This document shows positions 1-10,945 of a DNA stretch of 64,000 nt, one piece after another. A model generated the notes under the pieces. It was not told where the DNA came from. It did not search any database and saw only the letters and a list, made by a program, of their open reading frames with translations. Origin of the DNA: Viola odorata. Lineage: Eukaryota; Streptophyta; Magnoliopsida; Malpighiales; Violaceae. The stretch spans positions 2,668,501 to 2,732,500 of the forward strand of contig OY829539.1 in the NCBI GenBank assembly GCA_963691705.1. The letters run 5' to 3'. Numbering within the stretch: position 1 is the first letter of the stretch; each line of letters starts with the position of its first letter. The position numbers were made by a program, and so were the translations under genes.

Positions 1-541
1 TTGACTACAAATGGACCTTCATATGTAGGCCCCCTACTTCCCTCGATTTTTCTCCTAATGAGAAAGGATCTTAGTCAACATCAAATCTCCAGTTCTGAAC
101 TCGCGAGGTCGCACTTTCTTGTTATAAGCGTTGGCCATCCTCTTCTGATACGTTTCAGTATGACACACAACTATCAATCGTTTCTCCGAGATTAGATACA
201 TCTGTTCACACCTTACTATTTGCCCAATCAGACTCCTCCACTTCTGATTCTACAAAGACTCTAAGAGAAGGGATTTCCACCTCAAGTGGAATTACCGCTT
301 CCATGTTGTAAACTAGGGAATAAAGAGTTGCCCCTCGTAGAAGTAAGAATTCCAATCTGATAACCGTGTAGAGCAAAGAAAGCATGTCGTGCCAATCCTT
401 GTAAATGACCACCATCTTCTGAATAATCTTCATCAAGTTATTATTTGTAGCTTCAACTGTGTCATTCATCTCTTGACGGCTAGGTGTGGAGTTTTGGTGT
501 CGTCGGCTTGGACTCACATTTCGACGGAATACGGTGCTCAA
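1..541 (-). pseudogene. Integrase C-terminal half of E1 pol (degraded)
   Basis: The minus-strand frame from 541 to 206 carries the end of a Ty3/gypsy integrase core. An N-x-x-V-E-A-x-N-x-N segment near residue 27 is followed by K-D-W-H and then by GATLYSLVYNMEAVIPLEVE. The matching frame further left (about 190 to 60) continues with RMANAYNKKVRPREF and GDL, which is the start of the C-terminal module that follows the core in Tat-type integrases. The frame then shifts and meets stops. The zinc-binding N-terminus and the first two catalytic aspartates are not seen. This is a dead fragment; its job would have been strand transfer of the element cDNA. Confidence 0.75.
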
Positions 542-654
542 TTACATTAGGGAAAGGCCTCTACGTATCTTTATACGACCATACGAACACATCCTTGTAC
601 TCCTTGAGGAGTGAAATCGACTTCTCCCTTTGAGGAGAGTTCAAGGTCCTTCCA

Positions 655-1100
655 ATCTCGGCTATCTTCCGATCCTCACTACTTGCCCCCAAGTTTGTCT
701 CCATAAACTCCTCCTGATGAGGTACTCCGAACTCTCTAAAGAGTGGGTTAACCCGTGTAAGATATTAATCTCATGATAGTTCAACGTTCTTCCAGTCTTT
801 GCTACCTTCTGATCCTCACTGCTTGCCCCCAAGATTGTCTCCACCAACTCCTCTTGATGAGGTACTACCTTCTTCTCCGAACTCTCTAAAGAGTGGGTTA
901 ACTCGTACAGGATCTCAATCTCATCCTTAGTTCAAGGTTCTTCCGATCTTGGCTACCTTCTGATCCTCACTGCTTGCCCCCAAGATTGTCTCCACCAACT
1001 CCTCTTGATGAGGTACTACCTTCTTCTCCGAACTCTTTAAGGAGTGGGTTAACTCATACGAGATCTCAATCTCATCCTTAGTCGCGACGATAATCTCTTC
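655..1100. repeat. Tandem repeat, about 3 copies of 140-150 bp
   Basis: The block beginning GATCCTCACT and continuing CTTGCCCCCAAG recurs at 671, 811 and 962, spacings of 140 and 151 bp. Each copy ends with a CTCCGAACTC segment and GAGTGGGTTAAC. The array sits in E1 where RT and RNase H would be expected, between the gag side and the integrase fragment. It is not coding. Confidence 0.75.
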
Positions 1101-1812
1101 TTAGTAAAGACATAAGGCACATCATGACAAAGTGAGCTAATATTTATCCTGAAAATAACTAAAATGTGAAAAGTAAAAGATATTTGGAATAAAACCACAT
1201 GATTATATTAATACGATGAAAGGGAGCATAAGCTCTAAAAGAGTTTTTTGATTGGGGAGAATTAAAACCATGTATGTAGGTTTTCTTAAAAAGGAAATTA
1301 TAGAGAGATATCGGGAAGCATGATAGCAGTCTAGTTGCATATTGGCTCCCTCGAATTCTTCACGAACACTAACGATCCTTGGTGATTCTTCTTCTCTGAG
1401 AGCGCGAATGTGCGAGTCTGAAGCTAACCCAGGCAGAATTCTGGTTGACAATCTTGAGGGTATCTGTTGTACCGTCCTCTAACATGGGTTTATGCACCTC
1501 TTGCATTTCCTTTGGCTTGCCTTTGCTTCTCAATTTTATCGGAGATATAAACTCCCACTCTAGGTCATGCCCCCAGTATTAGCAGTTTCTCGGATTGTTG
1601 GCCCTACTTGAGATACATACTCGTGGGAATAAGGAACAGGAGAACCATCCTCAATAATAACCTCTTCTATCTCGCGACTCTTCTTTTCTACTCGAATAAC
1701 CCCAAAATCTATCAGTTGTTCCATCTTCTGTAAGAAGGAATGCACAATCCTAGATTCTATATTTGTTTGCCCCCGGGCAAAATAAATGACTGCTCAAATT
1801 AACCTCTAGATG
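1101..1812 (-). pseudogene. Gag-pol linker relics of E1
   Basis: Short minus-strand frames at 1745-1560 and 1451-1203 look like the region downstream of the gag zinc finger in Ogre/Tat elements; one carries a readable F-L-Q-K-M-E-Q-L segment. The stretch near 1310-1370 resembles E5 at about 42800-42860 (a CGGGAAGC/CAGGAAGC motif followed by a TTCTTCA motif), which supports common descent. No protease active-site triplet could be recognised. I regard this as decayed polyprotein. Confidence 0.4.
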
Positions 1813-3545
1813 TCATAGATGTCCTCCTTTGACTAGCGCACAGAAAAGCTCTTCTCTAGATAACCCCAACACTAAAGGGAAGGGATCAACAATCCTCTCG
1901 ACTGAAACAAAATTCACTCCTCCATCACTTGGGCATGGTTTAGAAGAGGATTGGTTGTTGCGTAAGGTCCTTTGGTTAATCCTTCGAAGGAGATCCATCC
2001 GCACTTGATCAAGTGGCGAACCTATGCCTTATAGGCGGTACAGTTCTCTATAGTGTGAGCTGGAGCTCCCACATGGTATGCACATGTAACATTAGGATTG
2101 AACCCGTTCGGGTAAGGAGTTTGGAGAGATTGGATTGGAATCGGTACAATCTGTCTGACTGCTAGAAGATGCCCGTATACTTTCTCCTAATGGGATCGAA
2201 AAAGGTGGCAGTAGCTCCTGGTTCCGACGATACTTGGTTATTTTGGTTATTTGGGTTCTTCTGTGGGCTATATGGTCTTGTTTATGCGAGTTGCCACATT
2301 TGTGGTGGGTGTAATGGGAAAGGTAGAAATGATGCAGGGTATTGCGAAGCCACATTAGCAACGAATAGGGAAGGAAAAATGTGGGTTGATATAATGATGG
2401 CAAATGGTATCATAGTGGTGAGGGAGAGGCTATATATGTAAATAGGTTGGGGGGAGAAAAAGCTAATGTCTCTCTCCTAGGAGATGTTTTCTTCTTGTAT
2501 GGGAATAGTAATCCTTCCCCGCTCAAATCTTTAGCCACTAAGACCACATCAGAAAAGTTGCTAGATGGATTGGAGATCAAATGCATGTAGTAGGGAGCCT
2601 TGAAAGTGTCTACAAAAGTAGACACGAGTTCTTTGTCATTCAAAGGAGGAGAAATCCTTGCAGCTAGTTCTTTCCATCTCTAAGCATAAGCTTTCACTAA
2701 TTCATTAGCCTTTTTCTCTAGATTTTGCAAATCAGAATGATCAGGCGCCACTTCCATGTTGAACTTGTACTATTTAAGAAAGGCATCGGAGGAATCCCTC
2801 CATGTCCTGATCTTAACTCTATCCAAACCCATATACCAAGTCAAGCCATGCTTGGCCAAACTCTCTCTAAATAAATGAACCAGTGGAGACTCGTTATGTA
2901 TCACTTCAGACATCTTGTTGCAGTAAATCTTCAGAAGATTCTTGGGGCATTCAATCCTAGTGTACTTCTCAAATTCCAGAATCTTGAAATTCTGGGGTGT
3001 CACGATTCCCGATACCATACATATATCGACAGGACTAATGGGATCAAAGGGGTCAACTCCTTCAATAACCCTCAATCTTTCCTCCAATAGGCTCAACCTA
3101 TCATGACTTGGCCCTTCTGTAATGTCAAAACCAATGACTGATAGATATCTAAAAGAAAACTGTGGCTGAGTCTGATTGCCACCAGGAAATGGAACTCTCA
3201 AAGGTTCAGGAATTATGAACTGAGTATAATGGCCCTTATCCAATTATGCTAACTACAGATTGGGGCATAGAGGGATCCACAGTAGTAGATGGAAAAGTAG
3301 GATCTATCATACGAAAGGAAGGTGGATAAAAACCGGGAGGATAATCGAGAGCTTGCCCTTCAAACTTCACTCAAGCTCTACTTCTCTCATCTCATTCTTT
3401 TTCAGCTTGCAATGCTCGTTCTATGGCGGTCCGAACTTACGCTTCTAATTCCGTTATCCTTGCTTCTAATGCCTTATCCGTCACGACTTGATCTATCATT
3501 TTTCGTGTTTGAAGTCTGGTTGCGCGGAGCTTTTGGGGAATAGTT
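1813..3545 (-). pseudogene. E1 gag (Ogre/Tat type), degraded
   Basis: Gag is the structural protein that packages element RNA. The best-kept part (3243 to 2770) contains the Tat/Ogre gag core, with LLEERLRVIEG near residue 51, F-E-K-Y-T near residue 90 and LTWYMGLDR near residue 134. It is followed by a second block (about 2643 to 2500) with F-V-D-T-F-K-A-P-Y-Y. A CCHC-like knuckle, CAYHVGAPAHTIENC, is readable around 2090 to 2040. Frameshifts and stops separate the pieces. The E5 gag at 42870-44654 shares the same block order and many residues. The start is uncertain; N-terminal coding seems to begin near 3545. Confidence 0.75.
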
Positions 3546-4636
3546 CGTTCTTTTAGGAGTTATCTTTGACCTTTTCCTAAAAATAAAGAAAAGAGATGGT
3601 GTAAGTCTGGACATAAGCCATAATCAAAATGTATGCATGTGTGCATTTAACTTATGGTCTAGCTATCCTAATTTGTTTCTGAATGCATTTTAATTCATGA
3701 TCGATTGATTATCTTCAAAAATTAGTGAAGTGTTTGCTATATGACATTTCCAAGTTGGGCAACTGAGTGCCTTAGAAGAAGGTTTCATTCAAATCTAGTC
3801 CCTATAGAGGTAGCTTAGACTTCACCTCTAGGAAGGGTAAAAATGATATCGTATCATCTTCTAAAATCCTAGGTTTAATCATGTATGCATTGCAAAAATT
3901 TTAATCCTAAATTTTGTATGAATGATGCGTGATATATACGAAAACAGAAAGAGTAAAGGGTGAGTTTAATAAAAACAATAATAAGGACAAAATTTAATAA
4001 GTTGAAAGGATATAAAATGAAATTGCAGGAAACATGGAGAATCATGGCAATAACGAAACACGTTGGAAAATATACATGCGATCATGATGCATATGCTAGG
4101 GTGATTTCAACTACTTCTAAGTAGCTGAAAGGCTCCGGGATGATACCAAAAAATGATCCCTCAGTAAATGGATACGAGAGCGTTTACCGAATCATAAAAG
4201 GAATCGGGGCGCTCAATCCATTTAGGGGTTCAAGTTCGAGTTTAGGGTTCGTGAAAGCTTATTGAGGCATCGGCCCCAGGACATCACTACTAACCACCTA
4301 ATTCTATTTGGGTAGGGCCCGACTGCAAGGCATTATGCTTGAAATGCGCATGATAATGATAGTTTATCAAAGCGAGTAAACAAAACAACAGTCATGCATA
4401 AAAAGTATATGAGAATACAACAATTTATCAAAGCGAGTAAATACAAAAAATAGCAATCATGCATAAAAAGCATATGAAAATGACAATTTATAAAAAGCAT
4501 ACAAAAATTCAACAATTCATTAAACCAAATAAATAAAACAATTTTCATGCATAAAAAGCATACGAAGAAAATAACAATTTATCAAAGCAATAAAATAAAA
4601 ACAAACACCTCAAAAAAAATCCGGCTCCAACCCTAA
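3546..4636 (-). other. E1 leader between gag and primer site
   Basis: No gene is seen. The stretch at about 4080-4225, including ATGGATACGAGAGCGTTTAC and CTCAATCCATTTAGG, is shared with the E5 leader at about 47070-47222, so it is a conserved leader block of this family. An A-rich tandem repeat occupies 4350-4600. Confidence 0.55.
4350..4600. repeat. A-rich tandem repeat in E1 leader, about 4 diverged copies
   Basis: The phrases TTTATCAAAGCGAGTAAA and CATGCATAAAAAGCATA recur every 65-85 bp across this interval. The copies are diverged and AT-rich. The small minus-strand reading frame over it is a product of low complexity. Confidence 0.6.
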
Positions 4637-4659
4637 AATCCCTAGTGAAGTCGCCAAAC
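4637..4659 (-). other. Primer-binding site of E1 (tRNA-Arg-like)
   Basis: Directly inside the 5' LTR the minus strand reads TTTGGCGACTTCACTAGGGA. Ogre elements use a site of this form, complementary to the 3' end of a tRNA-Arg. Position and sequence both fit. The tRNA assignment is from family knowledge. Confidence 0.6.
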
Positions 4660-5279
4660 TGTCGCACCGTCGCGAGCGAAATTTGGGACACAATGAAATG
4701 ATATCACATAACAATGAAGTCGCCACCCTATTTTTCTAAGGTTTAGGGAAACCTAAAAGTCAGAAAAAAAGGAAGAAAAAAAAATAAAAATTAAGGCAGA
4801 AAAGAAAAGGGTTTAAATCCGAGAACAATGGTTCAGAGTCATTTTATGGACTCGGGAAGGTGTTAGGCACCCGAGTCTCATCCTTAAAAATGTTACTGGT
4901 TCTAAAAAGAGGTGTTTAAAAATCAAGTTGAAAACAAGTAGGTTGGCCCTTAGAGGGGGTATCGTCGCTTTAGTTCTTAAGTCGATTTGATTGATTTTAT
5001 CCTAATTGTTGTCGAGTTAGTTAACAGAAAATAAGCATTTTTAATCTTCTAAAAGATAAAAAAGGTTGGTTGCATACCTATTCCGGTTAAATTTAGCCGA
5101 GTTCAAAATTAATCCGATTACATGGAAAATTATGTGAGATTACTACCGTTTTCTTAATCTTTACCAAAGCGACGCCACTTTCATCATCGGGTAATGCATA
5201 TGATTAATCCTATTTACTAGGTGATTCTAAGCATGCATAGACTAACAAAGTACCGTTTATATGAAATGCGAGAAAATAT

Positions 5280-6660
5280 ATTGAAAAGAGAAAAATCGGG
5301 AAGTGGGGTCGAAGCCGCGCACATAACACATTCGTCAAGAAGCACAAATTAAAATACATTCGTGGGCACATGAAATACATTCATCAAGATAAGCGTAAAT
5401 TAAAGTAAATTCGTGGGGACGAAGCCGCACACGAAACAAGCATAAATTAATCGGTAAGTAATTACTAAATTTAAATGATCATACAACATTAAAGATTAAA
5501 TCATATTTTAAAAGGGGATCTCTAATGATAAGAGGGATTAAAATATGGAGGTATTGTCTACAAGTTGGGCTTAAAGCCTATTTACTATCTTTTCACTTTT
5601 GAATGATTATTTTCTTTGGTGATTTACTATCCTATAATTTTTGGGTGAAGCTAAGTTATTGGAAAAGATTAAATCGTATGTTTATTTACTACTTTGTTTA
5701 GTTTTCTTGGATTGATTTTATTCATATTGAGTTGTTGGATTTATTAAAGATTTTAGGATTTTAGGAATTAATTATCATACAATTAATTTGAAAGTGTGAT
5801 GTTTAATTACTAATCCTATTTCATTTTCATGCATTTAATAAAATAAACGTTGAGTGATTACTAAGCCTAGTTCATTCAAGCAAGGGTCAAGCAAGGGTTA
5901 ATTAAAATTAATATTAGATTGGGTGAATTTATTAAAATGAGTTATTAATCAAAATTAATTCTCATGCAAAAGGATTAATTAAAATTCTAACAATTCTAAA
6001 TAATCATGCACGCGATAAATAATTGATTTAGCAATTCTAATAAATGAGGAGTGAGCTTTAAAGCTCGAGTTTGGAAAATCATCACCTATATCGAAGTCGA
6101 AAAAACGTTCGATACAATCCGCAAATAAATAAGATAATCAAATTCCTCGCTCTAGCTTCATGTGTTGTTGATCTGTAGGCCCTTCTCTTTCCTTCTATAG
6201 GTACCTGAAAAAGACGCCGGGGGGTCTCCCCGGCGTATACACTCTGACGATCAAGTCAGTCGAAAGTCATTACGAGTATATAATAAAATATACTGTTAGT
6301 GCACATAAATATGTCCATATTTGATGTGCATAGTGCATATAAATACATTCATTGAGTGGGGTCGAAGTCGCGCACAATACAAGCAAAAATTAAAGCATAC
6401 TCATCGGCATAAGCATAAATTAAAACAACATTCGTGGGGTCAAAACCACGCACGAAACACATGCATCAAGATAAGCATAAATTAAAACACATTTGTGGGG
6501 TCAAAGCCGCGCACGAAACACATGCATCAAGATAAATTAAAACACATTCGTCAAGGTTAGCATTAGGCAAACAGATTAATTCAAATTTTAACAATTCTAA
6601 ATAATCATGCATACGAATAGATAATAAATTAAATTAACAATTCTAATAAAGGAAGAGTGA
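5280..6660. repeat. Segmental duplication and 62-bp tandem units inside the E1 LTR
   Basis: Two related blocks lie in this LTR: about 5290-6110, and about 6350-6664 continuing at 8901. Both carry GGGGTCGAAG, then TAAATTAAA, then a run ending GAGTGAGCT and AAAGCTCGAGTTT. Within the second block a unit with TTCGTGGGGTCAAA and CATGCATCAAGATAAG repeats about every 62 bp near 6430-6540. The copies are diverged, which suggests an old duplication. Confidence 0.6.
6201..6235 (-). promoter_or_regulatory. CG-rich LTR hairpin with CAGGTAC
   Basis: The perfect inverted repeat CGCCGG...CCGGCG around GGGGTCTCC lies next to GTACCTG. On the element's sense strand this reads as a hairpin followed by CAGGTAC. 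The same arrangement appears in the LTRs of E4 and of the Tat element in the triplicated unit. Its function is unknown; leader structure or splice donor are the obvious candidates. Confidence 0.5.
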
Positions 6661-6664
6661 GCTC

Positions 6665-8895
6665 TGTTGCTACCCGATTTTTGACGCGTTTTTCGCACTT
6701 TTTTTGTTTATCACATTATTATTCTATCAATTTTCGATCTTAGGCTATTTATTTTAATATTTCGTACCATTTTGGGTCATTTTAGTTTTTTCGTATTTTT
6801 ACTGTCTTTTCGTTCGAACTTCTATCGGTCCTGAATAAATTATCTACGAAATATCTACTATTATTTTCACTTCTATCGGTCTTTTCGTATTTTTACTGTC
6901 TTTTCGTCCTGAACTTCTATCGGTGGATCGAACGCATTCTTTCTTTAATCAATAATTATCTACTATTATTTTCGTTCGCGTCATCTCATTTTATTTTATT
7001 CAATTTACTTTGTTATAGCATTTATTTTTCGTTCGAACTTTTAAGTATTTCGAGTGAGTAAATTCGAACCGTAAATCAAAATTTTTCTTTATTTACTGAT
7101 CACTATTTATTTTGTTCCATTTTATTGCATATTTTAGTATCTTTGGTTTGGGATTTCATTCATTTCAAATGAGATTCCTCGTGTTGATAGTCCAAACCAA
7201 TTAAATAAATATTAAACATTTCCCAAAGGTCATCCTATCCTAACCATTGATCATCTTGACTTTTTTTCCCCTCCACATCCAATGGCCAAGGAATTAAGCA
7301 TGTTGGTATATGCATTTGCTGACACCAAAGGAATTTTGCAACTACATTTGTGTTTTGCAACTTTGCAACATGCCACGTTGCACCACTCGTTCCAACTGCT
7401 TTGCTTGTCAATTTCCTCTCCTTAAGCCCTATAAATAGCAAGCAATTTCACACACAATTAACACACTCCCTTCCTATATTTCGCATGCTATCTCTCCCTC
7501 TTCTCTCAAAATTCTCGCTCTTTCTCTCTCTCAGCGAGCAAGGCAAGTCTTTCCTTTTCCATTCTTCTTATTTAATCATCGAATTGCTTGCTCTAACATT
7601 TCCTTTTATTTTTCTGCACATTTCCTTTTGTTTAATGCTACTGTCAACGATGCCGCTGCTGTTCGCTGTGTTGCTGTCGCCGCTGAACTGCTGCCACGCT
7701 ACTGCCGAGCGGCTGCTGTGTTGTTGCTGTCGTCGGAGTTGTTGCTGCTATGCTGTTCGGGCCAGCCCTAGGAGAAGATGAAACAAATAAGATGATGAAT
7801 AGTGAAGGGAAAGTAGGAGCACAGGCTGGGCTCCATTTGTTTTAAACTCATTTGGTCATGGGCTTGGCACAAGCCAAGCCCAAATGGAAATAAAAAGAAA
7901 GAAGGATGGGCTGGCTGCGCACAACCCAAGACGAGGAAAGAAAGCTGGGTCTGCTCAGGCCCAGCGGGAAAGGCTTAGGCGAGCGCCCAAGAGTGGAAGA
8001 AGAGGGGGTGGGCCCATTCCTCGGCCAAGTGGGTCGAGCCTAATTTTTGACCCATCGTATTTATTTTTTCATACCAATTTTCCGTATGCTTGTACTGTTT
8101 ATTTAATTTCTGTATGCTTGTACTGTTTATTTAATTTCCGTATGCTTGTACTGTTTATTTTTTTTCGTATGCTTGCATGTTTAATTATTATTTTCGTATG
8201 CTTTTGCATGTTTAATTATTCTGCTCGCATATAATCGTCAAAAATAATTATTTCATTCGCAAACAATAATTTTGATGCCGATTATTTGAATGCTCATACT
8301 ATTTAACTAATTATTTTTACATGCTCTCGGATGCCTAAATAATAATTCTGCTCACATTTAATCACTAAAATTAATTATTTCACTCGTAATAAGTCATTAA
8401 GTATTTATCTGTTTTTTGACTATCAGTTTCCGAACTAATAATCTCGTATTTGTAGGATAAATCAACTACTCATACCCTCCACATGTAAACGTTTCTTACC
8501 CTTTTATTTATTTCACGCTTTGTCCGCATATGCACTCGTATGCATGAATATTTAAAATTATAATTTTATCATCTATTGGGCATGATCACTAAATTAGGAC
8601 TTTTTATTTTTCAAACATGATTTTAAATACCTCTTTATCCGGTAACCTTTTTTAGGATGTGACTCGGGTGCCTAACACCTTCCCGAGTCCATAATACGAC
8701 CCCGAATCACTGTTCTCGGGTTCAGACCCATTTTGCCTTAGTTTTTATTTTTATGCCATGACAATAGGTTCCCTAAACCTAGAAACAAATTAGGGTGGCG
8801 ACTTCATTTGCATTATGTAAGATGAGTCTGATTTCGTCTCACATCTCGTCCCAAACCCGCGTCGCGCCAATAAAATCCAAAAAGAGGGTGCGACA
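6665..8895 (+). mobile_element. Solo LTR of an Ogre-type element nested in the E1 LTR
   Basis: This 2231-bp LTR starts TGTTGCTACCCGATTTTTGA and ends GAGGGTGCGACA. It is bordered by a perfect 5-bp duplication, AGCTC, at 6660-6664 and 8896-8900. No internal domain is present, so it is a solo LTR left by recombination between two LTRs. It resembles the E5 LTR: both share the start, an ACTTCTATCGGTCC segment and GGATCGAACGC. The end block at 8640-8895 contains the landmark CGGGTGCCTAACACCTTCCC. A TATA-like box lies at 7425-7434. Confidence 0.9.
7425..7434 (+). promoter_or_regulatory. TATA-like box of the solo LTR
   Basis: CCTATAAATAGC sits about one third into the LTR, where the U3/R border is expected. 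It is the likely core promoter of the element. It could still drive transcription into flanking DNA. Confidence 0.5.
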
Positions 8896-10361
8896 AGCTC
8901 TAAAGCTCGAGTTTAGAAAATCGTCACCAATATTGAAGTCGACAAGCATTCGATCGAGACAGTAATCGCGGACTCGGTACCCTTCTCATGTTTCTCTTGG
9001 GTTGCAACCCATTTCTTTCATTTTTTTTCACTCTTGGGCCGCAACCCATTTTTTTCTCCTTGGGCCGGCCTCTTCCCTCTCCTCACTCTCTTTTATTTCC
9101 TTGCTTCATTCTTTTTTCATTTTAGGGTTGTACCACGCAACCCTCTTTTCTTCTTTCTTATTTCTTTTTCTTTTCTTTTCTTTTGTTCTTTCCAGCCAAT
9201 GAGCGAGCAGTGGTGACGGTGATGGGTTGTGGCGTGGCTGGCGGTTGCGCAGTGGTGGTTTGAGGCGGTGTGTGACGCGGCTGGGAAGCTGGTGGCTGTG
9301 GCGGCGATCGGGATAGTAGCCGGAGGGTCGGACGACGCTGGAGGCCGGAGGTTCTCTGTGGCTAGTTTTGGGCTTTGGGTTTTGTGTTTTTGGCTTGAGG
9401 TAGAGGAAGAGATGGCGCGGTGGTGCTGATTTAGTTTTGGTGTTTGACCGGCGATTAGGTGCTGATTTTTAGGTTGGATTTTTGTGATGTGGTTTGGTGG
9501 TTGGCTGGCGAGTCGATGATTTTGGTGGTGATTTTTAGTTGGTACTGTGGCGGTTGTTGATGATGATGTAAGCAGTGAGGGGCGGCTAGTGGCCGGCAGT
9601 GGCGGTGGTGATTACTGGCTGGGCAGTGATGGTTCTCTTTTAATTTTGTAGAGGAGTGATTTGAATTAATTTGGAAAAGGTTGGATCGAATTACTTTGGC
9701 AGAGATGGTTTGAATTAATTTGGCAGAGGATTGGCTTTTTTCAATTTGGCAGAGGGTTGGCTTTTAATTGAATTTGGCAGGGATTGAATTTGGATTTGGC
9801 AGGGGTGGCTGTGGAATGAAGGAAAGGGTGAGATCCATTCCTCAGCCCCAATTGAAATTGAGTGGTGTCTTTTATAATGGCAGGGGTGGCTTGTGTCCGT
9901 TGGTCCTTTTGAAAAATGGAGAAGGAGTCGTTGTGTGTGGTTGAGGGGAGCAACGATGGGGGCCGACTATGGGAGTTGCAGGTTGCCGTTGTGGTAGAGA
10001 GGAGTATGGGAGGGTATAGGCTTTTTGGGAAGAAAGGAGTCGTTGTGTGATTGAAATGGTGAGGGAGTAGAGGCTGTGATGGGCATTAATGGGCCGAAAG
10101 AAAGGGAGTTGGTACAAGGGAAAGTGTTCATATTTTTTGTTCGAGTTAACGGTTGGGGACATCTCGTTCAAAACTGATAAGGGCTCGAATGAGAGAAATA
10201 AATAAAATAATGAAATGATAAAATAATAACAAACAATAATTATGTAAATTCTAACGTCGATGCTAGAACGAATGATGAAAATAAAAATGCGGATATGCTA
10301 TGATAAATATTATAACGATGATTTAAATTAATCTAATCATGTCAAAAATTGGGTATCAACA

Positions 10362-10945
10362 GGAACCAACACGAAGCCACCGATTGAAGACAACGCGCAA
10401 TTTTGGTGCGCGTCTAGCGGTATGCCGCCAGCCCCTAGCGACATACCCCCCGGAATTGAGCAAATGCACCATTTGGAAACGAAGCTAGCGGTATGCCGCT
10501 AGCCTCCAGGTGGCATACTGCCAGCCATTCAGAAGGGACTCCAAGGTGTGTGTTTTATGGGATTTTGAAGGGCAAACTTGTCCAAAAATGCCCATTTTGT
10601 GTAGTAATATAAATAGCTAGTTTCTTGCTTGTTTTGATTAGTTTTAGTTTAAGTGAATATTTTTAAGTGAGTTTTCTCCTTCTCTTTCACTCTAAAACTC
10701 ACCTTCTTCCTTAGGAAAGATAGCTTGAGTGAGATTACTCCTCCCTATCTTTCCTTGGAAAATCAAAGCTTGTAACCGAACATTGTTATTTTCGAATGTT
10801 AAAGATCTATGCTTGTGTTCTTCAAGTTCTTCGTGTTATTTGTCAAATCCGCTACATCTATTCAACCTGCATCCAAGCTACATTCTTCACTTCTCATCTG
10901 TGTCAAGCAAGACAACCTCCGGGCTAGATCCACCAAAGCTCCAAC
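10362..10945 (+). repeat. E2 5' LTR, truncated at both ends
   Basis: The segment matches 12553-13137 closely from GGAACCAACACG to CCACCAAAGCTCCAAC. A TATA-like AATATAAATAGCTAG lies at about 10606-10620. The left end was removed by the E1 insertion. At the right end the last few bases of the LTR and the primer site are missing, since the copies diverge after 10945. Confidence 0.7.

Larger units (their letters stand above)
1..10361 (-). mobile_element. E1: Ogre/Tat-type Ty3/gypsy retrotransposon, 5' half (runs off left edge)
   Basis: On the minus strand this element reads 5' LTR (10361 to 4660), primer-binding site, a leader of about 1.1 kb, gag (about 3545 to 1813) and then an integrase fragment (541 to 1). 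Its 3' LTR lies outside the window. The gag type, the LTR start (TGTTGATACCC) and the tRNA-Arg-like primer site match what is known of Ogre/Tat elements. No reverse transcriptase or RNase H motif is visible between gag and integrase, so the pol region seems internally deleted. The right border cuts into the LTR of E2 at 10361/10362, so E1 is younger than E2. Family placement is by recognition, not by alignment. Confidence 0.8.
4660..10361 (-). repeat. 5' LTR of E1, interrupted by a solo LTR
   Basis: The LTR begins on the minus strand with TGTTGATACCCAATTTTTGA at 10361 and ends at 4660, where the plus strand reads TGTCGCACC, giving TG...CA ends. With the 2231-bp solo LTR and one target copy removed, it is about 3466 bp. 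That is long but normal for Ogre elements. The segment 4720-4930 is the conserved terminal part, also present in E5 at 35458-35640, with AAGGTGTTAGGCACCC as a landmark. Other contents are a CG-rich hairpin at 6215-6235, an internal duplication, and a stretch rich in GGTGG-type sequence at about 9200-9640. Confidence 0.75.

Noticed and set aside
7350..8234. Plus-strand frames of 143 and 116 codons in the solo LTR
   Set aside because: They lie within an LTR, have no recognisable domain and are of biased composition.
9002..9429. Frames with hydrophobic or alanine-rich proteins in the E1 LTR
   Set aside because: They are pyrimidine-rich and GGTGG-rich LTR sequence; overlapping frames are equally open.
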